In this document: positions 1 through 9,085 of the stretch, piece by piece | Position numbering within the stretch: the stretch's first letter is position 1 | Layout of the letters: every line of letters starts with the position of its first letter | NCBI GenBank assembly: GCA_043812755.1 | Contig: JBDRLV010000085.1 | Span: 1-34,949 of the forward strand | Direction: 5' to 3' | Source of the DNA: JBDRLV01 sp043812755 | GTDB lineage: Bacteria > Patescibacteriota > Patescibacteriia > UBA9934 > GWF2-40-263 | Length of the DNA stretch: 34,949 nt | Position numbers and translations under genes: made by a program | The notes under the pieces: generated by a model | Databases searched by the model: none | What the model saw: the letters and a program-made list of their open reading frames with translations, nothing else | What the model was told of the DNA's origin: nothing

Positions 1-3000
1 CAACAGATGATGGTCTAGCTCTTGGTATTGCTAACACAAACGACTGGTCAGATCTCTTCTTGGCAACAGGAGGTGTTATTAACTTTGAAAATGGAGATGT
101 AACAATAACTCACTCTGCAAATGCTTTAGCATTTGCAGGAGGAACATCCACATTTACACTTGGAGCTGCAGAGAAAGTATATCTGGATGCAACTTCAACA
201 GGTCATACAGGAACAGCAGGCGCACTAGATATAGATGCTGGTCTTGGTGCAGATAGTGTTAATGCAATAAACATAGCAGCAACTTCAAGTGGTGATTTCA
301 CAGCTGTAGGGGGTATCAACATTACACTAGGTTCAGGTGGAATGTTAACAAATAGCGATTATACTTATGGTGTAAAAGTGACTCCAACCAGTCATGCAAG
401 CGATGTTGCAAGTACTTGGTTAGTGGCATTTGAAGCGGCTAATGCCACCTCTAATGGATCAGAAACCATTGCTTTAAATCGCATTGGTACTGGTTATGAT
501 TATGCGATGTATGGATACAGGAATACCAATGGAAACGGTGATGATTTAGCATTTAAGGCAATGGAAGGTTGGGATGATGGTGTAACTGCAAGAAATGGTG
601 GAAACATTGTTCTTGAAGCTGGTAATGGAGTTAATGGCGGTACTAATGGAATTATTAAGGTTGTTGATATTGTTGCTCCAAGCACTAATGATGGTGCCGC
701 ACTTGGTGTTGCTAGCACAAACGAATGGTCTGACTTATTCCTTGCAGCAGGTGGTGTAATCAACTGGGCGAATGGAGATGTAACAGTTGCTGTAAATCCA
801 GCTAATAATTTGGCAGTTAATGGTGCTACAAGTCATCAATTTATTCAGGCCGCATCTTCTGATGGTAATCCTACAGCATTCCAGTTTACAACTGGAGCGC
901 ATACTAATGTAACTGCTGCGACAGAACAAATAGGTGTTTCATTTGCTTTAGGTGCTGGCACAACTTGGGCAGCAGGAGCTGGTCCATTAGCACAGCAAAG
1001 AGAAATTGTATTCTCTAATCCAACATACAATGGAAATGCTGGTACTCCTCTTACAATCACTGATGCAGCAACGGTATTTATTCAAGGTGCTCCTATTCAA
1101 GGTACAAACATGACTTTGACAAATTCATATGCGTTGTGGTCATCAGGTGGCAAAATCCGTTCTGGTGGAGATGTAGTAATAGATAATGGTGCTGGTTTGC
1201 TCATTGGTAATCCAACACAAGTTACTGGAGTATCTACTTCTGAACTACAGGTTCTTGGAACTTCGGGGAGTGATTCATCAGCAATATTCGGCAGATGGTC
1301 AAATAATGCAAATCCTCCACTCGTTCAATTCATAAAAAGTAGAAATACTACTATAGGTTCAAGCACGGTCGTACAGGACAATGACGGTCTAGGTTCTATA
1401 ATATGGCAACCAGATGATGGTACGAACTTTACTACCAATGTTGCTGGATTCGGAGTTGAAGTTGATGATGCGACACCAACAACAGGTGATGTTGGTGTGG
1501 CGTTTGTGTGGTCACAGATGCCAGGCGGAGGTGGAGCAAAAGCAGAAACAATGAGACTTTCAGCTGCAGGTGCTTTGACTCCTGGTGTTACAGACGCGGG
1601 AGCTCTTGGAACCACATCCTTAATGTGGTCTGATTTGTTCCTAGCCTCTGGATCAGTTATTAACTTCAATGCTGGAGATGTAACCCTTACTCACTCTGCA
1701 GGAGCACTAACATTCGGAGGAGATGGAACAGTAGGTATTGATTTTAACAATCATGAAATGACAAATGTAGATATTGACTCAGGAGCCATTGATGGAACTA
1801 CAGTAGGAGCAGCATCACCATCTACTGGTGCCTTTACTACAATCACAGCTTCATCAACTGTAGACTTGGAGAGCTATGTAGCAATTGGTAATGGATCAGC
1901 ACTAAGTGCTGATTCAGGATTAATCATAGATTATGACAAAACATACACAGGAGTAGGACAACAACTTGCAGTAAAAGGAACTGTAACAGGAGCAGCAGCT
2001 ACAAACGTATATGGAGCCCTTATTGATCCTGAATCAATTACTATTCCAACAGGAACAACAACACTTGCAGCATCACTATATATTGATGAACCTAATATTA
2101 CAGAAACTGGTACTCTTACTAATGCTGCATCACTCTATATTGTAGGAGCAGCATCAGAGGCAGCAAACAACTATGCACTTTGGGTAGATGCAGGAGCAAC
2201 ACAACTAGATGGTGCTGTTAATGCAGGCGGATTATTCACAGGCTCTCTTGGAGCAACAATAACAGGAGCAGTAGTTAATCTTAACGCCAGCTCTAACTTT
2301 GCAACTAACATTGGAACAGGAACAACAACCGCTGCAGTAACTATTGGAGGAGGAAGCAACACTGTAGAAATCAACTCTTCAGATTGGGATATCACAACAG
2401 AGGGTGTAATGACAGGTATTGGGGCTATCACTTCTGATGGTGTTATCACTCACAACTATGCATCTGCAGGAACAATCTTAGACATCAACGCAACTGCTAC
2501 TTCATATACCAATGGCTTAGGTCTTATTGATGTGGGTAGAAGCGGAGCCATTACTCTTGCTGCTGATAATGGTTTGTTTGATGTACGTATTGCTCCTACT
2601 TCAACAATAACAGAACCTGCATCTGGTGTTAGTTTGTATAATGCACAAAATATTGATCTAAGTGGTTTAAATGTAACAGCTGGAGCAGGGGGTCTAATGA
2701 CTGCAGGACTAAACATTGTTCCATCAGGTGATACTGATTCACTAGCTAATTTTTCAATATACTTAGCAGATGATACTGACACTGACTCAATTACTGTATC
2801 AAACGATTTGTTGATTGCATTTGACCTTACTCAGGCAGCTAATGTAAACGCTGGTATATTATTAGAATATGGTGTTGAAGCATATCAAGATAGTATTGGA
2901 CTTATAGATATTGAAAGATCAGGAAGTTTTACTGGAGTAGCAACTGAAATGGCATATGATTTATCTATTTTTCCAGCGAACACAATCACAGAACCAGCAG

Positions 3001-6000
3001 CAGGAGAATTTGTCTATTATGGACAGATCATTGACCTATCTAGCTTGTCTGTAACAGCAGGAGATGGAACATCAGTGGTTGCAGCACTGCGTCTTACAGC
3101 AAGCGGTGACGCTGATATTGGGACAGAACATGCCTTATGGGTGTCTTCAGGAAATGCTCAGTTTGATGACACAATAACAGCTACAAATACATCAATGGGT
3201 GCAGGAGGGATTGAAGCGAATTTTACAGGAACATGGGGGAATGCAAATATAGGATCTTCAAATGCTACAATATGGGGTTCAGCAGTTTCAGGTGGAATGA
3301 CAACAGCTGGAAATGCTATTTCTGCGATTATTGGTGCAATTACCACTCATGCTTCAGATGCGGGTGGGACTGCTTTAACTGCATTTACAGCAAATTCACC
3401 AACAGCCAATGGTGGTAGTGCAGGTACAATTGCGTATCAAGTTAATAGTGGTTATCAATATGGTTTGGCTGGATTTATGTCACCACTTGTTATCTCAAGA
3501 TTTGATACCCCAACTCCATTAACAGCAAGTACAGAAGCAGTTGGTATTAATTTTGGGGTCAGTGCTACTAGAACATGGGCAACAGGAGCTCTTACAACTC
3601 AACGTGAAAACTATTTCAAAGCTCCAACCTATGCATTTGCAGGAGCTTCAACTCTTACCAATGCAGCAACAGTGTATATTGATGCAGCTCCAATTGCTGG
3701 ATCAAATGCCACTATCACAAATACCTATTCTTTGTGGGTAGATGCAGGAAATACTCGTCTGGACGGAGATTTAGATGTTCAAGACATAAACGCAGACTTT
3801 AATGGAACCGCAACAACAAATGGAGTTTGTCATTCTGGAGCTAACTCTGATACAACTGCAACAGACAGAGATTTGGTTGTTTGTTCTGGTTCACCTGGAG
3901 ATATTGCTGAATGGTATGAAACAACTTCTGGAGTAGCTCCTGCAGAAATTGTTGTTGCAACACTTTCAACTATTACTTATGAATCAGATTCAGTAGATGC
4001 CCTAACAGGCATGGTTGTTGGGAAAGATAATCTGACTACTTCAATTTTAACTTCTTCAAGTGAGTTATATCAATCAAATATTATCGGCGTTGTGTCATCC
4101 TCGCCTGTGCAGACAATAGGTCGTGGGGTCATTGGTGTCGCATCAAATCCACAACCAGTTGCAATTGCAGGGCGTGTTCCTGTTAAGATTTCGTCAATCA
4201 ACGGAGCCATAATTCCTGGTGATCCAATTACTTCTTCTCATATTTCTGGTGTTGGAATGAAAGCAACACAACCTGGTGCTATTGTAGGTTATGCGCTTGA
4301 GCCATGGTCTGATTCTACTGACGGAATTATTCTTATGGTTATATCTCCAGGATGGCATGCTGGTGGCACGATTGCGAACGATGGCACTGTCTCAACATTT
4401 GAAGGTGACTTTGCTTTCCAACCATCTGGTGAAGCAGATGAACTTACAACAGGTTATAATTCTCATTCTCTTATCTTGCGTGGTTCTGGATGGAACAGCA
4501 GTACTTCAACCGCTGACTTAAGTTCCATGAGTTTGGTTACCTCTGTAAATAATGCAGATGATTATCGTTTGTCATTTATCAATACTACAGGCGCTGAAGT
4601 TGCTTATATTACAAACACTGGTAATTTTGGTACAACAGGGGATTTGATTGTTGGTGGCAGGATTTACCCATCTGATAAAGGCGTGGTTCAAACTGATAAG
4701 TACATTTATTACGACTCAACAGGTGAGCCTTTGCTTGATTACATGAGAACAAATGCAGCTGGGTGGTCAACAGGAAGTTATGACTTTGCAGAGATGTTCC
4801 CTTCTAATCAGAAACTTGTATCAGGAGAAATTGTGGTGTTTTCAACAACTTCAGAACATGTAGAACGATCAACTGAAAGTTATGATTTCAAACTTGCTGG
4901 AATTGTTTCCACACGTCCTGGTTTCCTTGCAGGAGACTTTAATAAAGATTCATATCCAATTGCTCTCGCAGGACGCGTTCCAACAAAAGTAAGCAGTGAA
5001 AATGGTTTAATCGCAGTTGGCGATCCGCTGACATCATCAGATACAAAACCTGGATATGCAATGAAAGCAACAGAAGCTGGTCCAATTGTTGGTTATGCTC
5101 TTGAGCCATATGCTGGTGGTCCAAAAGAAAGGATATCTGTATTTGTGCATCTTGGTTATTATAATTATGAAAAGCCTCAAGAAATTCCTGGCGTGGATAA
5201 TACAGCGTCTCAAGTAGATGGAACACTTGCTTCGCTTGATATGTACGGCAATCTATATATGTATGGGAATGAAATCCAAGGTGTTGGGCGTTTATCCGGA
5301 ATTGCTGATTCGTGGGTGATTGAAGCAGATGGTACATTCTTAACAAAGGGATCATATGATGTAGCCATTGAATCTTATCAAGGTGAAACTGTTATTGCTC
5401 ATTCAGCTTTATCAACAGAACACAAAATAACTCTTTCTGGGACATCACGCCTAAGCAGTGGTCAAACTCAAGTGCAGTTTGAAAAATTTGCTCCAGAGTT
5501 TAATGATATTATTTCAACAACAGCTCCAGTGCGCGTATTTGTAACGCTTCGCGAGCCGGCAAATGGTATATTTGTTTCCAAAGCTACGAACAATGGATTT
5601 AGTGTTGAGGAGTTAATGAGAGGAAGTTCTAATGCAGAGTTTGATTGGTTTGTTGAAGCGTATCGTAAGGGGTATGAGCCTGAAGAAGAGCTTGAGATCA
5701 TAATTCCTGAAGAGGAACCAATTGAAGAGCCGGTTGAAGATATAATTGAGGAACCGGTTGAGGTAGTTGAAGAACCAGTTCAAGAGGAGCCAGTTGAGGA
5801 ATTTATTCCAGCAGAACCAGAGCCTGAACAAGAGGTTGTGGTTGAAGAACCAGTTCAAGAGGAGCCAATGCAAGAGCCAGTTGAGGAATTTATTCCAGCA
5901 GAACCAGCAGAGGAAGTTGTTCAAGAAGAGCCCCAGATAACAGAGCCTGTTCAAGAAATTCCAACACCAGATACTTCTGAAGTTATAGAAGATGTTGTTC

Positions 6001-6071
6001 AAGAGACTCAGGAACCAATCATTGAATCAGACCAGCCTGAACCTGAACAAGAAGTTGCATTGACACCGTAG
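1..6071 (+). CDS. Giant repeat surface protein, partial (N-terminus outside window)
   Basis: The reading frame is open from base 3, so at least 2,022 residues are present and the N-terminus is missing; the TTG at 60 is not a credible start. The N-terminal two thirds are Gly/Ala/Thr/Ser-rich beta repeats. One unit, with core WSDLFLA then GDVT, recurs near 45-120, 725-790 and 1628-1690. Another, with core YALWVDAG, recurs near 1125, 2170, 3130 and 3725. Two Peptidase_G2-like (intramolecular chaperone/autoprocessing) domains follow at about 3885-4355 and 4780-5150, each with AGRVP and GDP(I/L)TSS. A further beta domain ends in EAYRKGYE near 5670. The last 130 residues are a Glu/Pro/Val tail with internal DNA repeats. 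There is no terminal membrane segment or LPXTG motif. It is probably a secreted or fibre-like surface protein, but its function is unknown. Confidence 0.85.
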   Translation, partial: TDDGLALGIANTNDWSDLFLATGGVINFENGDVTITHSANALAFAGGTSTFTLGAAEKVYLDATSTGHTGTAGALDIDAGLGADSVNAINIAATSSGDFTAVGGINITLGSGGMLTNSDYTYGVKVTPTSHASDVASTWLVAFEAANATSNGSETIALNRIGTGYDYAMYGYRNTNGNGDDLAFKAMEGWDDGVTARNGGNIVLEAGNGVNGGTNGIIKVVDIVAPSTNDGAALGVASTNEWSDLFLAAGGVINWANGDVTVAVNPANNLAVNGATSHQFIQAASSDGNPTAFQFTTGAHTNVTAATEQIGVSFALGAGTTWAAGAGPLAQQREIVFSNPTYNGNAGTPLTITDAATVFIQGAPIQGTNMTLTNSYALWSSGGKIRSGGDVVIDNGAGLLIGNPTQVTGVSTSELQVLGTSGSDSSAIFGRWSNNANPPLVQFIKSRNTTIGSSTVVQDNDGLGSIIWQPDDGTNFTTNVAGFGVEVDDATPTTGDVGVAFVWSQMPGGGGAKAETMRLSAAGALTPGVTDAGALGTTSLMWSDLFLASGSVINFNAGDVTLTHSAGALTFGGDGTVGIDFNNHEMTNVDIDSGAIDGTTVGAASPSTGAFTTITASSTVDLESYVAIGNGSALSADSGLIIDYDKTYTGVGQQLAVKGTVTGAAATNVYGALIDPESITIPTGTTTLAASLYIDEPNITETGTLTNAASLYIVGAASEAANNYALWVDAGATQLDGAVNAGGLFTGSLGATITGAVVNLNASSNFATNIGTGTTTAAVTIGGGSNTVEINSSDWDITTEGVMTGIGAITSDGVITHNYASAGTILDINATATSYTNGLGLIDVGRSGAITLAADNGLFDVRIAPTSTITEPASGVSLYNAQNIDLSGLNVTAGAGGLMTAGLNIVPSGDTDSLANFSIYLADDTDTDSITVSNDLLIAFDLTQAANVNAGILLEYGVEAYQDSIGLIDIERSGSFTGVATEMAYDLSIFPANTITEPAAGEFVYYGQIIDLSSLSVTAGDGTSVVAALRLTASGDADIGTEHALWVSSGNAQFDDTITATNTSMGAGGIEANFTGTWGNANIGSSNATIWGSAVSGGMTTAGNAISAIIGAITTHASDAGGTALTAFTANSPTANGGSAGTIAYQVNSGYQYGLAGFMSPLVISRFDTPTPLTASTEAVGINFGVSATRTWATGALTTQRENYFKAPTYAFAGASTLTNAATVYIDAAPIAGSNATITNTYSLWVDAGNTRLDGDLDVQDINADFNGTATTNGVCHSGANSDTTATDRDLVVCSGSPGDIAEWYETTSGVAPAEIVVATLSTITYESDSVDALTGMVVGKDNLTTSILTSSSELYQSNIIGVVSSSPVQTIGRGVIGVASNPQPVAIAGRVPVKISSINGAIIPGDPITSSHISGVGMKATQPGAIVGYALEPWSDSTDGIILMVISPGWHAGGTIANDGTVSTFEGDFAFQPSGEADELTTGYNSHSLILRGSGWNSSTSTADLSSMSLVTSVNNADDYRLSFINTTGAEVAYITNTGNFGTTGDLIVGGRIYPSDKGVVQTDKYIYYDSTGEPLLDYMRTNAAGWSTGSYDFAEMFPSNQKLVSGEIVVFSTTSEHVERSTESYDFKLAGIVSTRPGFLAGDFNKDSYPIALAGRVPTKVSSENGLIAVGDPLTSSDTKPGYAMKATEAGPIVGYALEPYAGGPKERISVFVHLGYYNYEKPQEIPGVDNTASQVDGTLASLDMYGNLYMYGNEIQGVGRLSGIADSWVIEADGTFLTKGSYDVAIESYQGETVIAHSALSTEHKITLSGTSRLSSGQTQVQFEKFAPEFNDIISTTAPVRVFVTLREPANGIFVSKATNNGFSVEELMRGSSNAEFDWFVEAYRKGYEPEEELEIIIPEEEPIEEPVEDIIEEPVEVVEEPVQEEPVEEFIPAEPEPEQEVVVEEPVQEEPMQEPVEEFIPAEPAEEVVQEEPQITEPVQEIPTPDTSEVIEDVVQETQEPIIESDQPEPEQEVALTP
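5766..5907 (+). repeat. Coding direct repeats in the Glu/Pro/Val tail
   Basis: A 27-bp unit encoding VEEPVQEEP occurs at 5766-5792 and 5841-5867. A 34-bp unit encoding EPVEEFIPAEP occurs at 5787-5820 and 5874-5907. Near-identity at the DNA level suggests recent tandem expansion, so tail length may vary between strains. Confidence 0.8.
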
Positions 6072-6089
6072 TTCATGTACTAGATTATT

Positions 6090-6129
6090 ATTGCTTTCTT
6101 TTTAAACCAAGCAATATAGCTTCTTTTTT
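6090..6129 (+). terminator. Probable terminator after the giant surface gene
   Basis: ATTGCTT (6090-6096) pairs with AAGCAAT (6109-6115), followed by a T-rich run at 6120-6129. The stem is short and AT-rich, so this is a weak call. Confidence 0.4.
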
Positions 6130-6151
6130 GTATTGATTTTGGAATCAATAC
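6130..6151 (+). other. Perfect 9-bp hairpin upstream of the dockerin gene
   Basis: GTATTGATT (6130-6138) and AATCAATAC (6143-6151) form a perfect stem around a TTGG loop. It ends 17 bp before the ATG at 6169 and has no following T-run. It could be a 5'UTR element or an operator. Confidence 0.5.
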
Positions 6152-6168
6152 ATTGACATTCCCCCATT

Positions 6169-7014
6169 ATGAATTGGATAAATAAAATCGTGTGTATTTG
6201 TGTGTGTGTGGGGGTTTTGAGTTTGTACCAAAATGTGTTGGCAGTTTCATCTCTTTCATGGACACTTTCATTATCAATACCAAGTGAATCTGCAGATCAT
6301 ACAATTACATTCACAACCCAAACACAGATTCCAGCAAGCGGGAAAATAGTGCTAACTCCACAGGCTGAATATTTTACGATTCCAGTAGCGTTGAATTATA
6401 CTGACTTTGATTTGTCTATTGAAGGGACACAAAAGGAGATTGATGGAAGTGCAACAGTTTCTTTTTATGGAGTTGCTGTTACAAGTGGAGCATCTGGAAG
6501 TTTCGAAGTTACACTGCCATCAGCAGAGGCAATCAATTCTGGCTCACAAGTACAACTAACAGTAGGTTCAATTGCCACACACCAGACTCAAGGGGAGCGA
6601 CTTGTAAGAAACCCAAGTGTTTCAGGTAATTATAAAATGCACATTGCAATATATAATTCTTCAAATATATTGCTTGATTATGGTCAAACTGTTGTTTCTA
6701 TTGTTGATCAGGTTACGGTTACAGCATCAATTCCATCTACGGCTTTGAATCAAGGTTCATCGTCAACTATTGGCGCGGGTGGAGATGCTGCAGCTCAAGT
6801 TGATTTTGAAAAAACAGATAGTGAAACTACAGTAGGAGCTTTTCTTAGGGCAGATTTAAACAATGATGTCCAAGTCAATATTGTAGACTTAAGTATTATG
6901 ATGACAAACTGGGGCCAGACAACTGTATCAAAATCAGATTTGAATTTTGACGGCATTATTGATTTAATCGATTTAAGCATTCTCCTTCACTTTTGGGGGT
7001 ATAAATATATATGA
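6169..7014 (+). CDS. Secreted protein with C-terminal dockerin-like domain
   Basis: 281 residues. An N-terminal signal peptide (hydrophobic residues about 5-24, cleavage plausible after VLA) directs export. The middle is beta-rich and not recognised. Residues 227-281 form a type I dockerin-like module: two calcium-loop repeats, DLNNDVQVNIVD and DLNFDGIIDLID, each with Asp/Asn at loop positions 1, 3, 5, 9 and 12 and each followed by a hydrophobic helix ending in W-G. Dockerins bind cohesins in calcium-dependent complexes. The stop overlaps the ATG of the next gene (ATGA at 7011-7014), and that gene encodes a cohesin-like domain, so the two products probably bind each other. No clear Shine-Dalgarno precedes the start. 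The dockerin call is strong; the role of the middle region is unknown. Confidence 0.8.
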   Translation: MNWINKIVCICVCVGVLSLYQNVLAVSSLSWTLSLSIPSESADHTITFTTQTQIPASGKIVLTPQAEYFTIPVALNYTDFDLSIEGTQKEIDGSATVSFYGVAVTSGASGSFEVTLPSAEAINSGSQVQLTVGSIATHQTQGERLVRNPSVSGNYKMHIAIYNSSNILLDYGQTVVSIVDQVTVTASIPSTALNQGSSSTIGAGGDAAAQVDFEKTDSETTVGAFLRADLNNDVQVNIVDLSIMMTNWGQTTVSKSDLNFDGIIDLIDLSILLHFWGYKYI

Positions 7015-8252
7015 GAAATTTTACTTGCCATTTTTTAATCGTGCTTTTTGGATTAACATTCATCTTTGGTTTTTCTAGTATTAGTAATGCCAGCGCATTG
7101 TATTTTAATCAACCAAAAGACACTTACCGTTTTGGAGAATCTTTTACTATTCCAGTGTATTTAAACACGCAAGGAGGAAATATAAATGCAGCTGAGGTTA
7201 TTGTTGCTTATCCAAAAGAATTACTTTCTGTACAGAGCGTGAACACAGGGGGGTCGTTTATTCAATTCTGGGTGAATCAACCACAAGTTGATGCCATAAA
7301 TGGTTTTGTGAGTTTCGTGGGGGGTTTGCCAAATCCTGGGTTCTATGGAGTTGCAGGAAAAATTGGTAGCATAACATTTGTTCCGCACAAGACAGGCGAA
7401 GGTCAATTATCAATTGGTTCGGGCTCAAGGGTTTTACTAAATGATGGAAAAGGAACTGAGGCTCCTTTGAGTCTGGCAAGCATAGAAATTAAAGTAGATG
7501 GTTTTGTTGATGAACAAGCAGAGCAGGAAACAAGTCAGGATATCAATGTCGTAGAAGAAGATCAAAAATTAGATACCCCAAAAACATACATGTATTTCAA
7601 TTTGTCTTGTGATACTCACCCTGATTCAGAGAATTGGTATTCACAAAAGGATGTTCAATGCATGTTTGCAAGTGAGCCTGGGGCAGTTTTCTATTTTGAT
7701 GTAAATCAATCACAAAAAATTGATTACAATAAAGCTCAGGCATCCTTTAAAAAACAATTAAACTTTTCAGTTGATGAGGAAGGTGTTTGGTATTTACATG
7801 CTTATGCAAAAAATAATGATAGAACAAGTAGGATTATTCATAGGCAGGTACAGATTGATTTTTCTAAACCTGAAATCTCATATATTACTCACGGGAATAC
7901 AGATGCAATGTTTGAAAATAAAGTTTTCTTAGTATTCTCAGCCACTGACAGTTTATCAGGTGTAAAAGATATATTTGTGCAGGAAAAGGATGGTGAATAT
8001 GTTCTTGCAACAAGTCCATATGTTTTAGAGAATCAGAAGCGAGGCAAGTATCAAGTGAATGTTAAAGCTGTTGATTATGCTGGTAACGAAGCTGTGCAAA
8101 CGTATGTCATGAGGATTCCTGGACCACTTACAAATACCGATATACGGCTAATTGTTGTTGGCTTAGCGCTTTTAATGTCTGCTTTGGTTGTTTTGGGATA
8201 CATTATTCACTGGCTTCGTTTAAACTGGGAAAAGATACATTTAAGGAAATGA
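7011..8252 (+). CDS. Membrane-anchored protein with N-terminal cohesin-like domain
   Basis: 413 residues. A signal peptide (about 1-28) is followed by a cohesin-like beta-sandwich at about 30-165, with motifs FTIPVYLNT, INAAEVIVAYP, GFVSFVGGLPNPG and GSITFVP in the order typical of cohesins. Residues about 190-290 resemble chitobiase C-terminal/Ig-like surface domains, and about 290-370 form another Ig-like module with DSLSGV and VDYAGNEA. A single membrane helix at about 380-402 precedes a short basic tail, so the protein should display its cohesin outward from the membrane. It is translationally coupled to the dockerin gene through ATGA. I infer that it tethers the dockerin protein, and possibly other dockerin-bearing proteins, at the cell surface. 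The cohesin assignment rests on reading motifs and would need a profile search. Confidence 0.75.
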   Translation: MRNFTCHFLIVLFGLTFIFGFSSISNASALYFNQPKDTYRFGESFTIPVYLNTQGGNINAAEVIVAYPKELLSVQSVNTGGSFIQFWVNQPQVDAINGFVSFVGGLPNPGFYGVAGKIGSITFVPHKTGEGQLSIGSGSRVLLNDGKGTEAPLSLASIEIKVDGFVDEQAEQETSQDINVVEEDQKLDTPKTYMYFNLSCDTHPDSENWYSQKDVQCMFASEPGAVFYFDVNQSQKIDYNKAQASFKKQLNFSVDEEGVWYLHAYAKNNDRTSRIIHRQVQIDFSKPEISYITHGNTDAMFENKVFLVFSATDSLSGVKDIFVQEKDGEYVLATSPYVLENQKRGKYQVNVKAVDYAGNEAVQTYVMRIPGPLTNTDIRLIVVGLALLMSALVVLGYIIHWLRLNWEKIHLRK

Positions 8253-8313
8253 CAGGAAGAAAATAATGATGAGGTTGATGAGATTCATGAATTTCCGTAT
8301 TATAAAAAGTAAT

Positions 8314-8347
8314 AAAACCGGCCTTATTTATAGTGCTGGTTTTTTTA
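8314..8347 (+). terminator. Intrinsic terminator closing the surface-protein block
   Basis: AAAACCGGC (8314-8322) pairs with GCTGGTTTT (8334-8342; one G-U), followed by a T-run through 8347. Confidence 0.8.
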
Positions 8348-8374
8348 TTAGGGTTTTTAGTATCCTAATAGAGA

Positions 8375-8403
8375 TTGACTAATCTTTCATAATAGTATAA
8401 TAT
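8375..8403 (+). promoter_or_regulatory. Promoter of rpsF-ssb-rpsR
   Basis: TTGACT at 8375-8380 and TATAAT at 8396-8401 (15-bp spacer), or TAATAT at 8398-8403 (17 bp). The RNA promoter at 18775 has the same TTGACT-N15-TATAATAT layout. Confidence 0.6.
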
Positions 8404-8410
8404 CCTAACA

Positions 8411-8466
8411 CTAATTAATAACTGTCCGTGGTCCCAAAGGGGCCGTCCTAATTAATAAAGGACCAG
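8411..8466 (+). promoter_or_regulatory. Structured rpsF leader, candidate S6:S18 binding motif
   Basis: The 5'UTR holds a tight hairpin, GGTCCC-AAA-GGGGCC (about 8430-8444), with CCG just before and after it, between AT-rich flanks that can pair (TAATTA on both sides). Many bacterial rpsF leaders carry an autoregulatory S6:S18 site with a bulged CCG next to a GC hairpin. The resemblance is suggestive; a covariance-model search is needed. Confidence 0.4.
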
Positions 8467-8472
8467 TAAACT

Positions 8473-8988
8473 ATGAAGAATTACGAACTTCTTTATATCA
8501 TTCCATCTCAATATACTGATCAGGAGATTGAAGGGATAATAAAGACAATTACTGAGCTTATTGAGCAAGCTCAGGCAACGATTATCAAACAGACAAACTT
8601 AGGCAAGCTCAAACTCGCTTATCCAATTGGAGAAGTACAGCACGGAAATTACGTTCTTACATTTTTTGAAACAGAATCACAGAATGTAAAAGATCTTGAT
8701 CGCCGTTTACAGCTTAGTGATGAAATTTTGCGCCATACTCTTACTCAAGTTAAAAAAGGTGAAGAGGAAAAGAAATTTGATATGGTTGCTTATGTTCCAC
8801 CTCTTTCAGGTGAGTATCAGCGTAAAGACAGAGAGCAAAAAACATATCAATCATCACCAGAGAGCGTTCGACCAAAATTGGCTCCACCTACTCCAGTTGC
8901 AGAACCAAGACCAGCAATGAGCATTGAAGAGCTTGATAAAAAGCTTGATGAAATCCTTGATGATGCAGACATGGCAAAAGGAGTATAG
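8473..8988 (+). CDS. rpsF: 30S ribosomal protein S6
   Basis: 171 residues. The first 95 or so match S6 (MKNYELLYIIP start, TNLGKLKLAYPI, and a YVLTFFE strand). S6 binds the platform of the 30S subunit with S18. The protein is longer than the usual 95-135 residues because of a C-terminal extension of about 65 residues, rich in Pro, Lys and Glu and ending in a predicted helix (SIEELDKKLDEIL). It is the first gene of the conserved rpsF-ssb-rpsR order, 97 bp before ssb. The leader just upstream may bind the S6:S18 pair for feedback control. Confidence 0.93.
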   Translation: MKNYELLYIIPSQYTDQEIEGIIKTITELIEQAQATIIKQTNLGKLKLAYPIGEVQHGNYVLTFFETESQNVKDLDRRLQLSDEILRHTLTQVKKGEEEKKFDMVAYVPPLSGEYQRKDREQKTYQSSPESVRPKLAPPTPVAEPRPAMSIEELDKKLDEILDDADMAKGV

Positions 8989-9050
8989 AAAACCGTTAAT
9001 TAAGAGTTTCTAATTTCTAAAATATCAACACATAGACTTCGTTATCACAT

Positions 9051-9078
9051 TAGTCATTAGAAATTAGTCATTAGAAAT
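9051..9078 (+). repeat. 14-bp tandem duplication between rpsF and ssb
   Basis: TAGTCATTAGAAAT occurs twice back to back (9051-9064, 9065-9078). Related inverted sequence (TTTCTAATTTCTAA) lies at about 9007-9020, so the transcript could fold here. Confidence 0.7.
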
Positions 9079-9085
9079 TACGAAT

